DNA of 64,000 bases from Sulfuricaulis limicola (GCF_002355735.1 NZ_AP014879.1:2759501-2823500); one strand, 5' to 3'. Shown: positions 1-11,942, counted from the first letter of the stretch. The notes: generated by a model from the letters alone, not told the origin. Numbers and translations are program-made.

Positions 1-1
1 A

Positions 2-967
2 CTGAAAAATAATCTGTTCCTCGCGCCCATGGCCGGAGTCACCGACAGACCCTTCCGCACGTTGTGCCGGAAGCTCGGTGCCGGCATGGCGGCCTCGGAA
101 ATGGTGTCGTCCAATTCCCTGCTGTGGGGCAGCAAGAAGACCCTGCGCCGCGCCGATCACACCGGCGAGGACGACCCGCGCGCGGTGCAAATCGTGGGCT
201 CGGACCCGGCCATGATGGCGCAGGCCGCGCGTTACAACGTGGACAACGGCGCCCAGATCATCGACATCAACATGGGCTGCCCGGCCAAGAAGATCTGCAA
301 CGTCTACGCCGGTTCGGCGCTGATGCAGAATGAAAAGCTCGTCGCTGAAATTCTTGAAGCGGTCGTTAAAAGCGTCGATGTTCCGGTAACGCTCAAGATC
401 CGCACCGGCTGGGATCGAGCCAATAAAAATGGCCCGGCCATCGCACGCATTGCCGAGGACAACGGCATCCAGGCGCTCGCGGTGCACGGGCGCACCCGCG
501 CCGACGCGTTTCAGGGCGAGGCCGAATACGACACCATTGCCGCCATCAAGGCGGTGGTGAAAATCCCGGTGATCGCCAACGGCGACATCGGCACGCCCGA
601 GAAGGCGGCCCTGGTGCTGCGCGCCACCGGCGCCGACGGGCTCATGATCGGCCGCGCCGCCCAGGGCAATCCCTGGATCTTCCGCGAGATCGCGCATTAC
701 CTGAGCACCGGCGAGAAGCTCGTGCCGCCACCGGTGACGGAGGTGCGTGACACCCTGCTCGACCACCTCGAAACCCTGTACGCGTTCTACGGCGAACACA
801 GCGGCGTGCGCATGGCGCGCAAGCACATCTCCTGGTACAGCAAGGGCCTGCGCGACGGCGCGGCCTTCCGTCACCGCGTCAACCAGGTCGAGACGCGCGA
901 AGCGCAGCTGGCCATGGTGCGCGAATTCTTCGATGCGCGCGCCGAGGCCCTGGAGCTCGCGGCATGA
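2..967 (+). CDS. dusB: tRNA-dihydrouridine synthase DusB, 5' end cut by window edge
   Basis: FMN-dependent enzyme that reduces uridine to dihydrouridine in the tRNA D-loop. The reading frame is open back to base 2 and encodes LKNNLFLAPMAGVTDRP, which aligns with the N-terminal part of DusB before its usual internal Met. The ATG at 29 is therefore probably not the true start, and about ten residues lie outside the window. Family motifs are visible: MAGVTDRPFR, the substrate loop NMGCPAKK with the catalytic Cys, KIRTGW, VHGRTR and NGDIGT near the FMN phosphate site, then MIGRAAQGNPWIF. Its stop overlaps the fis start by four bases (ATGA), the conserved dusB-fis operon of gammaproteobacteria. 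Identification is firm; only the start is unknown. Confidence 0.96.
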   Translation: MKNNLFLAPMAGVTDRPFRTLCRKLGAGMAASEMVSSNSLLWGSKKTLRRADHTGEDDPRAVQIVGSDPAMMAQAARYNVDNGAQIIDINMGCPAKKICNVYAGSALMQNEKLVAEILEAVVKSVDVPVTLKIRTGWDRANKNGPAIARIAEDNGIQALAVHGRTRADAFQGEAEYDTIAAIKAVVKIPVIANGDIGTPEKAALVLRATGADGLMIGRAAQGNPWIFREIAHYLSTGEKLVPPPVTEVRDTLLDHLETLYAFYGEHSGVRMARKHISWYSKGLRDGAAFRHRVNQVETREAQLAMVREFFDARAEALELAA

Positions 968-1206
968 CCAAGGACCGCAAGGCGCCGCTGGCGGCGTGCG
1001 TGAAACAGTCGATGGAACGCTACTTCCACGACCTCAACGGCGAGAAAACCGCGGGCGTGTACGACATGGTGATCAGCGAGGTGGAAAAACCGCTGCTCGA
1101 GATCGTCATGCGCCACGTCAAGAGCAACCAGTGCAAGGCCGCGGAAATCCTCGGCATCAATCGCAATACCCTGCGCAAGAAACTCAAGCAGTACAAACTC
1201 CTCTAG
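964..1206 (+). CDS. fis: DNA-binding nucleoid protein Fis
   Basis: Small homodimeric nucleoid protein that bends DNA and controls rRNA, tRNA and recombination loci. The 80-residue product has the Fis layout: an N-terminal arm, two helices for dimerisation (YFHDLNGEK, YDMVISEVEKPLLEIVM) and a C-terminal helix-turn-helix in which QCKAAEILGINRNTLRKKL is the family signature. It is shorter than the 98-residue E. coli protein because the flexible N-terminal beta-hairpin arm is reduced, as in many non-enteric species. The ATG overlaps the dusB stop, so the two are translationally coupled. A structured inverted-repeat element starts at its stop codon. Confidence 0.96.
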   Translation: MTKDRKAPLAACVKQSMERYFHDLNGEKTAGVYDMVISEVEKPLLEIVMRHVKSNQCKAAEILGINRNTLRKKLKQYKLL

Positions 1207-1392
1207 AAGCTATCTCCAAAACTGCTGTCTGCGCTCCTTTCCCGCTGCGCCTCCGGCTCCGCGGGAAAGTCCGGGGCCGCCATCCCTGGCGGCCCGTTCG
1301 GCGGTACGAACGTCCACCGGACGTTCGTGAAAAATCTCCGCCTCACCCTCACCCGGCTGACGGCCGCTCGCGACGTTTTTGAGATAGCTTCT
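1205..1392. repeat. 188-bp element bounded by 18-bp inverted repeats
   Basis: The left end (1205-1222, AGAAGCTATCTCCAAAAC) and right end (1375-1392, GTTTTTGAGATAGCTTCT) are inverted copies with one mismatch. The interior is GC-rich and contains further hairpins, for example GGCCGCC/GGCGGCC near 1280 and GAACGTCC/GGACGTTC near 1308. No open frame of note is inside. The organisation fits a small non-autonomous mobile or REP/BIME-like element, or a structured RNA. It fills almost the whole gap between fis and purH. Confidence 0.7.
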
Positions 1393-1468
1393 CGCGGATT
1401 CGATTGCGGAAGCGGGTCGCGGAATTTAGAATCCGCGTTCCCAACTTTTCATTGCGATTCCGCCGCTC

Positions 1469-3040
1469 ATGACCACCATCCGCCGTGCGCTGATCAGCGT
1501 TTCCGACAAAAGCGGCGTGGTCGAATTCGCCCGCGCGCTGCGCGCCCTCAAGGTCGAAATCCTGTCCACCGGCGGCACCGCCAAACTGCTGGCCGACAAC
1601 GGCGTGGCGGTGACCGAAGTCTCGGACTACACCGGCTTTCCGGAAATGCTCGATGGGCGCGTCAAGACGCTGCACCCGAAAATCCACGGCGGCATCCTTG
1701 GCCGGCGCGACCTCGACAGCCATGTGCAGGCCATGCAGCAGCGCGACATCCCGCCCATCGATCTGGTCGTGGTCAATCTTTATCCGTTCGAGGAAACCGT
1801 GGCGCGCCAGGACTGCCGCCTCGACGACGCGATCGAGAACATCGACATCGGCGGCCCGACGCTGCTGCGCGCCGCGGCCAAGAATCACGGCGCCGTGACC
1901 GTCATCGTGGACGCCGCCGATTACGGCGCGGTGCTCGAGGAAATGAAACAGCACCAAGGCAACGTGAGCGATGCCACCCGTTTTCGCCTTGCCACGAAGG
2001 CCTTCGCGCACACGGCCGCCTACGACGGTGCCATTGCCAATTACCTCGGGCGCGAACAGCCGGGCGGCACGCGCGCTGATTTCCCGGACACTTTCAACAT
2101 GCAGTTCCGGCACGCCATGGGCCTGCGCTACGGCGAGAACCCGCACCAGAAAGCGGCGTTCTACGTCGAGCGCCGTCCGGCCGAGGCCTGTGTTGCGACC
2201 GCCCGGATGCTGCAGGGCAAGGAGCTGTCGTTCAACAATATCGCCGACGCCGACGCCGCGCTCGAGTGCGTGAAGTCCTTCGACGAAACCGCCTGCGTCA
2301 TCGTCAAGCACGCCAACCCCTGCGGCGTGGCCATTGCCGACACCGTGCTCGACGCCTACCAGCATGCCTATGTCACCGACCCGACCTCGGCCTTCGGTGG
2401 CATCATCGCCTTCAACCGCCCGCTGGATGCGGCCACGGCCAAGGCCATCCTCGAGCGCCAGTTCGTGGAGGTCATCGTCGCGCCCGCGATCCATGACGAC
2501 GCCAAACCAATCCTCGCGGGCAAACCCAATGTGCGCGTGCTCGAAACCGGCGCCTGGGGGGCGACGCGCCCGGCGCAGCTGGACTACCGGCGCGTCACCG
2601 GCGGCCTGCTGGTGCAGGACGCCGACCACGGCCAGATCACGGAAAAGGAACTCAAGGTCGTCACCCAACGCCAGCCGAACCCGCAGGAGCTGCGTGACCT
2701 GCTGTTCGCGTGGAAGGTGGTCAAGTTCGTCAAGTCCAACGCGATTGTCTACTGCAAGGAAGGCCGCACCGTCGGCGTCGGCGCCGGCCAGATGAGCCGC
2801 GTGTACAGCGCGCGCATCGCCTCGATCAAGGCCACCGACGCCGGCCTCGAGGTGCGCGGCAGCGTCATGGCCTCGGACGCCTTCTTCCCCTTCCGCGACG
2901 GACTCGACCAGGCGGCCGAGACCGGCGTCACCGCCGTGATCCAGCCGGGCGGCTCGATGCGTGACAAGGAGGTCATCGAGGCCGCCGACCAGCATGGCAT
3001 CGCCATGGTGTTCACCGGCATGCGCCACTTCCGTCACTGA
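1469..3040 (+). CDS. purH: bifunctional AICAR transformylase / IMP cyclohydrolase PurH
   Basis: Catalyses the last two steps of de novo purine synthesis: formylation of AICAR with 10-formyl-THF, then ring closure to IMP. The 523 residues match the usual length. The N-terminal MGS-like cyclohydrolase domain begins [17 protein letters not shown] and includes the STGGTAKLL and [10 protein letters not shown] segments. The C-terminal transformylase domain carries RYGENPHQ, the catalytic Lys-His pair in [17 protein letters not shown], and the closing FFPFRDGLD and IQPGGSMRD. The start ATG at 1469 matches the family N-terminus. It runs into a GNAT gene and purD with gaps of only 3 and 2 bases, so purH-GNAT-purD-tsaC looks like one transcript. 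Confidence 0.98.
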   Translation: MTTIRRALISVSDKSGVVEFARALRALKVEILSTGGTAKLLADNGVAVTEVSDYTGFPEMLDGRVKTLHPKIHGGILGRRDLDSHVQAMQQRDIPPIDLVVVNLYPFEETVARQDCRLDDAIENIDIGGPTLLRAAAKNHGAVTVIVDAADYGAVLEEMKQHQGNVSDATRFRLATKAFAHTAAYDGAIANYLGREQPGGTRADFPDTFNMQFRHAMGLRYGENPHQKAAFYVERRPAEACVATARMLQGKELSFNNIADADAALECVKSFDETACVIVKHANPCGVAIADTVLDAYQHAYVTDPTSAFGGIIAFNRPLDAATAKAILERQFVEVIVAPAIHDDAKPILAGKPNVRVLETGAWGATRPAQLDYRRVTGGLLVQDADHGQITEKELKVVTQRQPNPQELRDLLFAWKVVKFVKSNAIVYCKEGRTVGVGAGQMSRVYSARIASIKATDAGLEVRGSVMASDAFFPFRDGLDQAAETGVTAVIQPGGSMRDKEVIEAADQHGIAMVFTGMRHFRH

Positions 3041-3043
3041 GCC

Positions 3044-3466
3044 ATGAAAATCGCGCTCGCCGAGACCGAGGCCGACATCGCGCGCTGCTATCCGGTCATG
3101 GCCGAGCTGCGGCCGCACCTGACCGGGCAGGACTTCGTCGCCCGCGTGCACCGGCAGCAGCAGACGGGCTATCTGCTGGCCTATCTCGAAGACGAGGGCG
3201 AGATACGCTCGGTGGCCGGCTACCGGTTCCTGGAGATGCTGTGCTGCGGCAAAATCCTCTATGTGGACGATCTCGTGACGCACGCCACCTGCCGCTCCAC
3301 CGGTTACGGCAGCCGCCTGTTCGACTGGCTGGTGGAGCAGGCGCGTGCGGCGGGCTGCCATGAATTTCATCTGGATTCGGGCGTGCAGCGCTTCGACGCG
3401 CACCGGTTCTACCTGTGCCACGGCATGAACATCGTGTGGCACCACTTCAGCCTCAAACTGGATTAG
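3044..3466 (+). CDS. GNAT-family N-acetyltransferase
   Basis: A 140-residue single-domain acetyltransferase of the Gcn5 superfamily, which moves an acetyl group from acetyl-CoA to an amine. The diagnostic core is YVDDLVTHATCRSTGYGSRL, where the strand-4 V-x-H region leads into an R-x-x-G-x-G/S acetyl-CoA pyrophosphate loop, followed by a helix LFDWLVEQARAAGC and strand FHLDSGV, then AHRFYLCHGM near the C-terminus. The substrate cannot be inferred. It sits between purH and purD with almost no spacing, which makes co-transcription with purine genes likely but does not prove a role in that pathway. Confidence 0.88.
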   Translation: MKIALAETEADIARCYPVMAELRPHLTGQDFVARVHRQQQTGYLLAYLEDEGEIRSVAGYRFLEMLCCGKILYVDDLVTHATCRSTGYGSRLFDWLVEQARAAGCHEFHLDSGVQRFDAHRFYLCHGMNIVWHHFSLKLD

Positions 3467-3468
3467 CC

Positions 3469-4763
<1,295 letters not shown>

Positions 4764-4764
<1 letters not shown>

Positions 4765-5306
4765 TGTCCGGCCAGCTGACCCAGGCTGCGCGCATCATCC
4801 AGAAAGGCGGTGTGGTCGCCTATGCCACCGAATATTGCTTCGGTCTCGGCTGCGATCCCATGAACCGCGCCGCGGTGTTGAGAATCTTGCGCCTCAAGCG
4901 CCGGCCGGTGCAAAAAGGCCTGCTCCTGATCGCCGCCAACGTGGAACAGCTGGCCCCGTACGTGGACGACATCCCGCCCGCGGTGCTCGCCACCTGGCCC
5001 GGGCCATACACCTGGCTGCTGCAACCGCGCGACGGCGTGCCGGGCTGGATCACCGGCGAGCATGCGCGCATTGCCTTGCGGGTCACCGCCCACGCGCAGG
5101 CCGCGGCCCTGTGCAAGACGGTCGGCATGGCCATCGTCTCCACCAGCGCCAATCGCGCCGGCGCCGAACCGACCCGCAGTTTTCGTGATACCGTGCGCCG
5201 CTTCCAGGGCGAGGTGGATTACATCCTGCCCGGGCGCGTGGGTGACGCCCCCGCGCCGACACCGATCCGCGACGCCATCACCGGCGAACTGGTGCGCCCA
5301 GGATAA
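4764..5306 (+). CDS. tsaC: L-threonylcarbamoyladenylate synthase (Sua5/YciO/YrdC family)
   Basis: Makes threonylcarbamoyl-AMP from threonine, bicarbonate and ATP, the first step of the universal t6A37 tRNA modification. The 180-residue single-domain form (no C-terminal Sua5 domain) matches bacterial TsaC. The N-terminus has GGVVAYATEYCFGLGCDP, corresponding to the family PTET.YGLGCDA motif, then LKRRPVQKGLLLI for the K-R/K-x-x-K/R binding site, TWLL, RIALRVTAH and IVSTSANRAG. The start at 4764 overlaps the purD stop. E. coli also carries tsaC near housekeeping genes, but here it completes the purine-gene transcript. Confidence 0.93.
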
Positions 5307-5317
5307 TAAATTCAACT

Positions 5318-6737
<1,420 letters not shown>

Positions 6738-6747
6738 AAAGAACCTT

Positions 6748-6787
6748 TTCCCCCTCCCCTCGCGGGAGGGGGCTAGGGGGAGGGGGT
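6748..6787. repeat. GC-rich CCCCTCCC/GGGAGGGG hairpin repeat
   Basis: Directly after the thioesterase stop lies C5TC4TCGCGGGAGGGGG followed by GGGGGAGGGGG, forming a stable stem. The sequence type is a common intergenic repeat in proteobacterial genomes. It could be read through as an N-terminal extension of the next frame, but it is non-coding in style. Confidence 0.55.
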
Positions 6788-6835
6788 GATGCGCGCCATT
6801 GGACAGCACCAGCATCAGCCACTAGTCTTTTTCCC

Positions 6836-7369
6836 ATGATCCACCGCGTCGCCCTCGCCCTGACCATTCTCCTGCTGGGTATCGCGCCCTCCCTGCAGGC
6901 CGCCAAGCCACCCGTGCTGATGCTTCTGGAATACGTCGCGGACGGCAAGGCGGAGCAAACCAAAATCGAGTTGAAAAGCGGCATGGTGGAATCGAAAGAC
7001 AAAGGCAAGCCGCGGGACAAATGGATCATCCGCGCCGGCGATGCGGTCACGTCCGAAACCCGGCCAGGCGAGCGCGCGGTGAACTTCTACAAAACCACGG
7101 GCGGGGAAAACACGCTGCTGTTCATCGTGAAGGCGCGCTACTTCCAGCGCGACGATGGCAAGTGGGCGCCGCAGTTCCAGCTGAACGAGGAGCCGCTGGT
7201 GATGCGCGGCCCGGACGGCAAATGGAAACCGCTCACCGTAATTCAGGGCGTGCCGAGCCTGATCGTGCAGAGTGGCAGCGCCCTGCCTAACGCCGAGGGC
7301 TACGCGGCTTCGCTCGAACTCGGCTTCACGACGGGCAGCATGCCCATCGATGCCTGGCTGGTGCAATAG
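6836..7369 (+). CDS. predicted secreted protein, unknown function
   Basis: No family recognised. The frame is open from 6734, but the preceding 34 codons lie in the C/G-run repeat and read as low-complexity Pro/Arg/Gly. The ATG at 6836 gives 177 residues that begin with a clean signal peptide, MIHRVALALTILLLGIAPSLQA, with likely cleavage after LQA. The mature part is soluble, mixed alpha/beta, rich in Lys and Gly, with no transmembrane helix, no Cys pair and no known motif. It is a stand-alone gene whose stop nearly abuts the slipin gene on the other strand (convergent, 2-base gap). Confidence 0.7.
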   Translation: MIHRVALALTILLLGIAPSLQAAKPPVLMLLEYVADGKAEQTKIELKSGMVESKDKGKPRDKWIIRAGDAVTSETRPGERAVNFYKTTGGENTLLFIVKARYFQRDDGKWAPQFQLNEEPLVMRGPDGKWKPLTVIQGVPSLIVQSGSALPNAEGYAASLELGFTTGSMPIDAWLVQ

Positions 7370-7371
7370 CC

Positions 7372-8130
7372 TTACTTTATTTTCTTCATCATCTCCAGAA
7401 ACGGCGTAACCAGATCCATCGGAAACGGGAACACGATGGTGTTGCTCTTGTCGTTGGCCATGCCGGCCATGGTCTGCAAATAGCGCAGCTGCAAGGCCTG
7501 CGGGCTCTTGCTGATCAGATCGGCCGCCTGCACCAGCTTTTCGGCGGCCTGGAATTCGCCTTCGGCATGAATCACCTTGGCGCGCCGCGTGCGTTCGGCC
7601 TCGGCCTGCTGCGCGATGGCGCGCACCATGGTGGGGTCGATGTCGATATGCTTGATTTCGACACTCGTGACCTTGATGCCCCAGGCATCGGTGGCGGCAT
7701 CCAGTATTTTCTGGATATCGGTGTTGAGCTTGTCGCGCTCGGCCAGCATCTCGTCGAGCTCGTGCTTGCCGAGCACCGAGCGCAGGGTGGTCTGGGCCAG
7801 CTGGCTGGTGGCGGAATAGTAATCCTCGACCTGGATGATGGCACGCTGCGGATCCATGACGCGGAAATACACCACCGCGTTGACCTTGACCGACACGTTG
7901 TCACGCGAGATCACGTCCTGCGGCGGCACGTCCATCACCACCACGCGCAAGTCCACCTTCACCATCTGCTGCACGCCCGGAATGATGAGGATCAGACCCG
8001 GGCCCTTGATCTTCCAGAAACGTCCGAGCATGAACACCACGCCGCGCTCGTATTCCCGCAGGATGCGGAACGCCGAGAACACCAGCACGACAATAACGAC
8101 AGGAATAAAACTCCATGAGATGAATCCCAT
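7372..8130 (-). CDS. slipin / stomatin-like SPFH membrane protein
   Basis: Membrane scaffold of the SPFH (stomatin, prohibitin, flotillin, HflK/C) family, thought to organise lipid microdomains together with NfeD proteases. The 252 residues open with one hydrophobic helix (about residues 5-21), followed by [13 protein letters not shown] and [20 protein letters not shown], typical slipin sequence, then an SPFH domain with [13 protein letters not shown], a coiled-coil stretch including [23 protein letters not shown], and the C-terminal FPFPMDL segment. It lies one base downstream of nfeD on the same strand, the classic nfeD-slipin operon. Confidence 0.95.
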   Translation of the reverse strand: MGFISWSFIPVVIVVLVFSAFRILREYERGVVFMLGRFWKIKGPGLILIIPGVQQMVKVDLRVVVMDVPPQDVISRDNVSVKVNAVVYFRVMDPQRAIIQVEDYYSATSQLAQTTLRSVLGKHELDEMLAERDKLNTDIQKILDAATDAWGIKVTSVEIKHIDIDPTMVRAIAQQAEAERTRRAKVIHAEGEFQAAEKLVQAADLISKSPQALQLRYLQTMAGMANDKSNTIVFPFPMDLVTPFLEMMKKIK

Positions 8131-8131
8131 A

Positions 8132-9550
8132 TCAATGACCCTCCGGGTTGTACGGCTCCACCGTCAGAACCAGCCCCTCGATTCCGACGACCTTCACTTT
8201 CTGTCCGCGCTTGAGTGCCGTGCCTGAACGCGCCTGCCATTCCTCGCTGTGCACGCGCACGCGGCCTTCGCCCTCTTTGAAGTTCTCCAGCGCCGCGCCG
8301 GTCGCGCCGAGCATTTCTTCCTGGCCGCTCACCACCTGTCGTTTGCGCGCCTTCATGGCCAGCGCCACCACGGTGAAGAAAAACGCCGCGCTGGCCAGCG
8401 CCACGCCCGCAATCAGGGGCCAGGCGACGGTATAGCCTTCGACATCGGTGTCCATGAGAATGATCGAACCGACCACGAACGCCACGACACCGCCGATGCC
8501 GAGCGCACCGAAACTCGGAAGGAACGCCTCGGCCACCATGAAGGCGATGCCGAGCAGGATCAGGCCGAGCCCGGCGAAGCTGATGGGCAGGACCTGAAAC
8601 GCGTACAGCGCCAGCAGCAGACAGATGCCGCCGATCACGCCCGGCAGCACGTAGCCGGGATTCCACAATTCAAAGAACAGCCCGTAAATGCCGAGCAGCA
8701 TCAGGATGTAGGCGACGTTCGGGTCGGCGATGGTCGCCAGCAGACGGTTGCGCCAGTCGGGTTCGTAGGCCTGGAGCTGGGCGCCCTGTGTCTTGAGCGT
8801 GATCTCGCGACCCTGCAGGCTGAGCTTGCGCCCGTCGAGTTTCTTCAGCAGGTCCGGCAGGTCGGCCGCGATCAGGTCGGCCACATTCTGCTTCACCGCC
8901 TCTTCGGCGGAAATGGAGTCGGCCTCGCGCACCGCCTTCTCGGCCCACTCGACATTGCGCCCGCGCATCTGCGCCAGGCCGCGGATGTAGGCGATGGCGT
9001 CGTTCAGCGCCTTCTCGTCCATACCCGGCTTGCCCGCTTTGGCGGGTTTTTCCTTTTTACCCTTCTGGTCCGGAGAATCTTTTTTGTCCTCCTTCTCCGG
9101 CGGCTTGGAGCCGCCGCCCGGATCGGGCACGCCGCCGATATGCACCGGCGTGGCGGCGCCGACGTTGGTCGCCGGCGCCATGGCGGCGATGTGCGAGGCC
9201 AGCAGGATGTAAGCGCCGGCGCTGGCGGCGCGCGCGCCGGAAGGCGAGACGTAAGTTACGACGGGGATCGGCGAGGCGATGACGTCCTGGATGATCTTGC
9301 GCATGGCGGTGTCGAGCCCGCCCGGCGTGTCCATCTGCAGCACCACGAGTGTCGCGCCGGCCTGTTGCGCCTTTTTCAGTCCGCGATGCACGTAATCGCT
9401 GGTGGCCGGACCGATGGCGCCGCTGATGTTGAGCAATATCACGTTGCCCGCCGCGGCGGCGGGCTTGCCGGCCTCGACCGCCTCTTGCGCCGGCATCAGC
9501 AACGGCCAGGCGGTCAACAGCAGGAACAGCAGCAGGCGCCAGCGTTTCAT
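8132..9550 (-). CDS. long-form NfeD membrane-bound serine protease (ClpP class)
   Basis: Partner protease of slipin, cleaving hydrophobic C-termini of stomatins in characterised archaeal homologues. The 472 residues comprise a signal peptide, a ClpP/SppA-like domain with [13 protein letters not shown] and the Ser nucleophile in [11 protein letters not shown], a candidate general-base Lys in the [16 protein letters not shown] region, a cluster of four to five membrane helices (about residues 270-395), and a C-terminal OB-fold domain ending near the C-terminus ([13 protein letters not shown]). An unusual Lys/Pro/Glu-rich insert (about residues 145-175) interrupts the protease domain after VHIGG. 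Confidence 0.93.
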   Translation of the reverse strand: MKRWRLLLFLLLTAWPLLMPAQEAVEAGKPAAAAGNVILLNISGAIGPATSDYVHRGLKKAQQAGATLVVLQMDTPGGLDTAMRKIIQDVIASPIPVVTYVSPSGARAASAGAYILLASHIAAMAPATNVGAATPVHIGGVPDPGGGSKPPEKEDKKDSPDQKGKKEKPAKAGKPGMDEKALNDAIAYIRGLAQMRGRNVEWAEKAVREADSISAEEAVKQNVADLIAADLPDLLKKLDGRKLSLQGREITLKTQGAQLQAYEPDWRNRLLATIADPNVAYILMLLGIYGLFFELWNPGYVLPGVIGGICLLLALYAFQVLPISFAGLGLILLGIAFMVAEAFLPSFGALGIGGVVAFVVGSIILMDTDVEGYTVAWPLIAGVALASAAFFFTVVALAMKARKRQVVSGQEEMLGATGAALENFKEGEGRVRVHSEEWQARSGTALKRGQKVKVVGIEGLVLTVEPYNPEGH

Positions 9551-9759
9551 ATCGCTACACCATACCAGAGAAGCGTATTCAGATAGAAATCGCCGCCGAC
9601 TGCCACGGTGCGGAAAATGACACTCACCATTGAAAAGACCGGCCCGGAATCAGTATGCTGTTGCCGTGCAACAAAGCGTTGCCCCACCCGTTGCCGGTGG
9701 TGTTCGCACAGACAGCGAGGGGGTATTCCTAAAATAACCACTTAAGGAGGACATTTCCC

Positions 9760-10371
9760 GTGCAACAACAAAAAATGCTTCAAACCCGCCAAAAAAACCG
9801 GCTGTTCCCGGCCGTCTTCGCATTGCTGGCATTCATGCCCCTGAACACGCAGGCAGCAGGCGTGGTACTTACCGGTGAAATTGCCTTCGGCGGCGATGAT
9901 CTGGCGGTCGTTACCAGCGGCAGCGACCTTCAGGCCGGCCAGTTGCTGAATCTGGGCATCGGTTACGACTTCGATCTCAATGCCGACAAATCATTGCGCC
10001 TGCGTGCGGGCATCAACTACAAATTCGACAACGTAAACGCAACCAATGGCGATGCCACCTTCGACCGCTGGCCGCTGGATCTGATCCTGATCTCGCGGCA
10101 GGGCAATATTTCCCTCGGTGCCGGCTTGACTTACCACCTCTCCCCGACCTTCGAGGCGACGGTCAACGGTTCCACCAGTCGGGTAGATTTCAACGATTCG
10201 ATGGGATTCCTGCTGCAGGCAGGCTACATGGTGGCGGAGCGCATAGAACTGGGCGCGCGCGTAACGCTTATTGAATACGAGTCCGATAGTCCGCTGGTGA
10301 TGACCAATGGCGCGATCACCAACAAGGTGGATGGCGACAGCATTGGGCTGTACGTCAGCGCCGGGTTCTAA
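9760..10371 (+). CDS. small outer-membrane beta-barrel protein
   Basis: A 203-residue predicted OM protein of the OmpA/OmpW-like eight-strand type. The start is a GTG at 9760, chosen because a strong AAGGAGG lies nine bases upstream. A signal peptide ends near LNTQAAG. The mature chain alternates short amphipathic strands (LLNLGIGYDFDLN, SLRLRAGINYKF, NISLGAGLTYHLS, RIELGARVTLIEY) and ends with an aromatic residue, GLYVSAGF, as required for BAM recognition. There is no periplasmic domain. Function is unknown; the gene is alone, convergent with mtnB at a 2-base gap. Confidence 0.75.
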   Translation: MQQQKMLQTRQKNRLFPAVFALLAFMPLNTQAAGVVLTGEIAFGGDDLAVVTSGSDLQAGQLLNLGIGYDFDLNADKSLRLRAGINYKFDNVNATNGDATFDRWPLDLILISRQGNISLGAGLTYHLSPTFEATVNGSTSRVDFNDSMGFLLQAGYMVAERIELGARVTLIEYESDSPLVMTNGAITNKVDGDSIGLYVSAGF

Positions 10372-10373
10372 CC

Positions 10374-11015
10374 TTAGCGCGCGCGGGCCTGCGCCTGATA
10401 GCGCAGCAGGTACTCCAGGATTTCGAAGCGGTTGTAGGCTTGCTGCAGGCTCGCGCCCCAAATGGTCGGACCGTGGGCGCGGACCATGAGCGCCGTGACC
10501 GCCGGTTTGGTCTTTTTGAAACGCGCATCGATGTCGCGCGCGATCTTCGCGACATCGAGGTGATTCTCGAACAGCGGCAAGTCCACCTTCGGGTTCTGCT
10601 GCCAGATGTCGAAGCCCTTGATCATCTCGATGGCCGGCAGGCGCAGGCTCTTCGCACCCTTCTTCGCACGATCCGCGGCGATGGCAGCCGTCACGACATG
10701 GCCGTGCAGACAGGCGCGCGCGGCCGGGAACAGCGCATAGATCGCGCGATGAATCGCGGTCTCGGCCGAGGGCTTGTTCTCCGGCCGCACGCGCTCCACC
10801 ACCTCGCCGTCCTTTACCCGCACCAGCAGGAAATCCAGCTCGTCCAGCCGGCCCTTGGGCATTCCGCTGGCGGTGATCCAGAAATGCCCGTCGTCCGCGC
10901 GCGCCGAGAGGTTGCCGGCCGTGCCCGCCATCCATCCGCGGGCATGGAAATCGCGCGCGATTTCAGCCAGCGCCGCGCGCGGCGGGAGATCATCGAGGGT
11001 TTGGGCCATAATCAA
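10374..11015 (-). CDS. mtnB: methylthioribulose-1-phosphate dehydratase MtnB
   Basis: Zinc class II aldolase-fold enzyme of the methionine salvage pathway that dehydrates MTRu-1-P. The 213-residue product carries the MtnB signature: GWMAGTAGNLSAR near the N-terminus, FWITASGMPKGRL, NKPSAETAIHRAIY, the metal-ligating HGHVV, and RAHGPTIWGASLQQA. The start may be the ATG at 11015 or two codons later. Other salvage genes are not adjacent: mtnD lies at 28232, about 17 kb away on the same strand, and mtnA, mtnC or mtnK are not in the window. Confidence 0.93.
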   Translation of the reverse strand: MIMAQTLDDLPPRAALAEIARDFHARGWMAGTAGNLSARADDGHFWITASGMPKGRLDELDFLLVRVKDGEVVERVRPENKPSAETAIHRAIYALFPAARACLHGHVVTAAIAADRAKKGAKSLRLPAIEMIKGFDIWQQNPKVDLPLFENHLDVAKIARDIDARFKKTKPAVTALMVRAHGPTIWGASLQQAYNRFEILEYLLRYQAQARAR

Positions 11016-11077
11016 TCCGCGGCTTGAGTTGAAACGGGAGCGGGCGCCATCATTAAATGAAACTCTGCTCCACTCAT

Positions 11078-11097
11078 CCTGTCATCCTGATGACAGG
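11078..11097. other. 8-bp stem hairpin upstream of the DUF488 gene
   Basis: CCTGTCAT-CCTG-ATGACAGG is a perfect 8-bp inverted repeat around a 4-base loop in the 170-base gap between mtnB (minus) and the DUF488 gene (plus). It could be an operator or transcript structure. No downstream T-run supports a terminator. Confidence 0.45.
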
Positions 11098-11184
11098 CAT
11101 GTTAAGAGGCGCGATTTTCAATGTCCACCTGCCAGCCCCTCCCGGTTGGCGCATCAATAGATCAAACATGGCAGAGGAACACGC

Positions 11185-11601
11185 ATGTCGATCTCGGTCA
11201 AAAGAGTCTATGACCCGCCGTCGCCGGCCGATGGCCTGAGGGTGCTGGTCGACCGTCTCTGGCCGCGCGGCCTGTCGAAGTCCACCGCCAGGATCGACCT
11301 GTGGGCCCGGGAGCTGGCGCCGTCGACCGAATTGCGCCGGTGGTACGCGCACGAAGCGGAGAAATGGCCCGGTTTCAAACGCCGGTTTTTCACCGAGCTC
11401 GCGGCCCGGACGGAGACCCTGGATTCACTGCGACGCGAAACCCGCAAGCGCAAGGTCACCCTGCTGTTCGCCTCGAAGGAACCACGCCTGAACAATGCTT
11501 TCGCCCTCAAGCAGTTCCTCGAAGCACGCGCCCGCACGCAGCGGCGCCCGGCGGCGAAGCATGCCCGTGGCGGGCGTTCCCGCTCCGGAGGACGACAATG
11601 A
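11185..11601 (+). CDS. DUF488 family protein
   Basis: Uncharacterised but widespread small cytosolic family. The 138-residue product shows its hallmark sequence: VKRVYDPPSPADGLRVLVDRLWPRGLSK, LWARELAPSTELRRWY, and VTLLFASKEPRLNNAFAL. The last 20 or so residues are Arg/Gly-rich and unlike the compact family domain, so the C-terminus is probably a disordered tail. It overlaps the next gene by four bases (ATGA at 11598). The biochemical role is unknown; homologues often appear near stress or redox genes. Confidence 0.88.
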   Translation: MSISVKRVYDPPSPADGLRVLVDRLWPRGLSKSTARIDLWARELAPSTELRRWYAHEAEKWPGFKRRFFTELAARTETLDSLRRETRKRKVTLLFASKEPRLNNAFALKQFLEARARTQRRPAAKHARGGRSRSGGRQ

Positions 11602-11918
11602 CCGAGCGCTTCGTCTCCGAAGCCATTCTCCCCGTGACCGCCACGTACGACACCGCGCGCATGGCAAGCGGGGAACCGGGACTGCCGCGCGCGTTCACGT
11701 GGCGCGGGCGCACCATCGAAGTGGCCGGCGTGCTGCGCAGCTGGCGCGAGACCGGCTGGTGCCGCCACGGCAGCCCGGAGCGCTATGTGCGCAAGCACTG
11801 GTACGAGGTGGCCACCGGCCCGCACGAAATCATGAAACTCTATTTCGAGCGCTCCCCGCGCGGCCCACGCCGCGGCGAGCGCTGGTGGCTGTTCAGCGTC
11901 GACGATTCGACGCAGTAA
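11598..11918 (+). CDS. small basic protein, possibly DUF6504-like
   Basis: The 106-residue product carries the sequence pattern AFTWRGRTIEVAGVLRSWRETG, repeated W and R residues, and a closing ERWWLFSVDD strand. This F-x-WRGR...V-x-W-x-E...W pattern resembles DUF6504 proteins found beside error-prone polymerase genes, but I would not assign it firmly. There is no signal peptide or membrane segment. The start at 11598 is set by the ATGA overlap with the DUF488 gene. The preceding open codons belong to the other frame of that gene. Confidence 0.7.
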   Translation: MTERFVSEAILPVTATYDTARMASGEPGLPRAFTWRGRTIEVAGVLRSWRETGWCRHGSPERYVRKHWYEVATGPHEIMKLYFERSPRGPRRGERWWLFSVDDSTQ

Positions 11919-11942
11919 ATCACTGCTGACAAGGAGCATCAC

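Noticed and set aside
1349-3445. 698-codon open frame on the minus strand across purH
   Set aside because: It is antisense to purH and the GNAT gene, which have full family signatures. Its His/Gly/Arg/Asp-rich content is the usual shadow of GC-rich coding DNA.
8249-9586. 445-codon plus-strand frame over nfeD
   Set aside because: Antisense to NfeD, which has signal peptide, Ser nucleophile and membrane helices.
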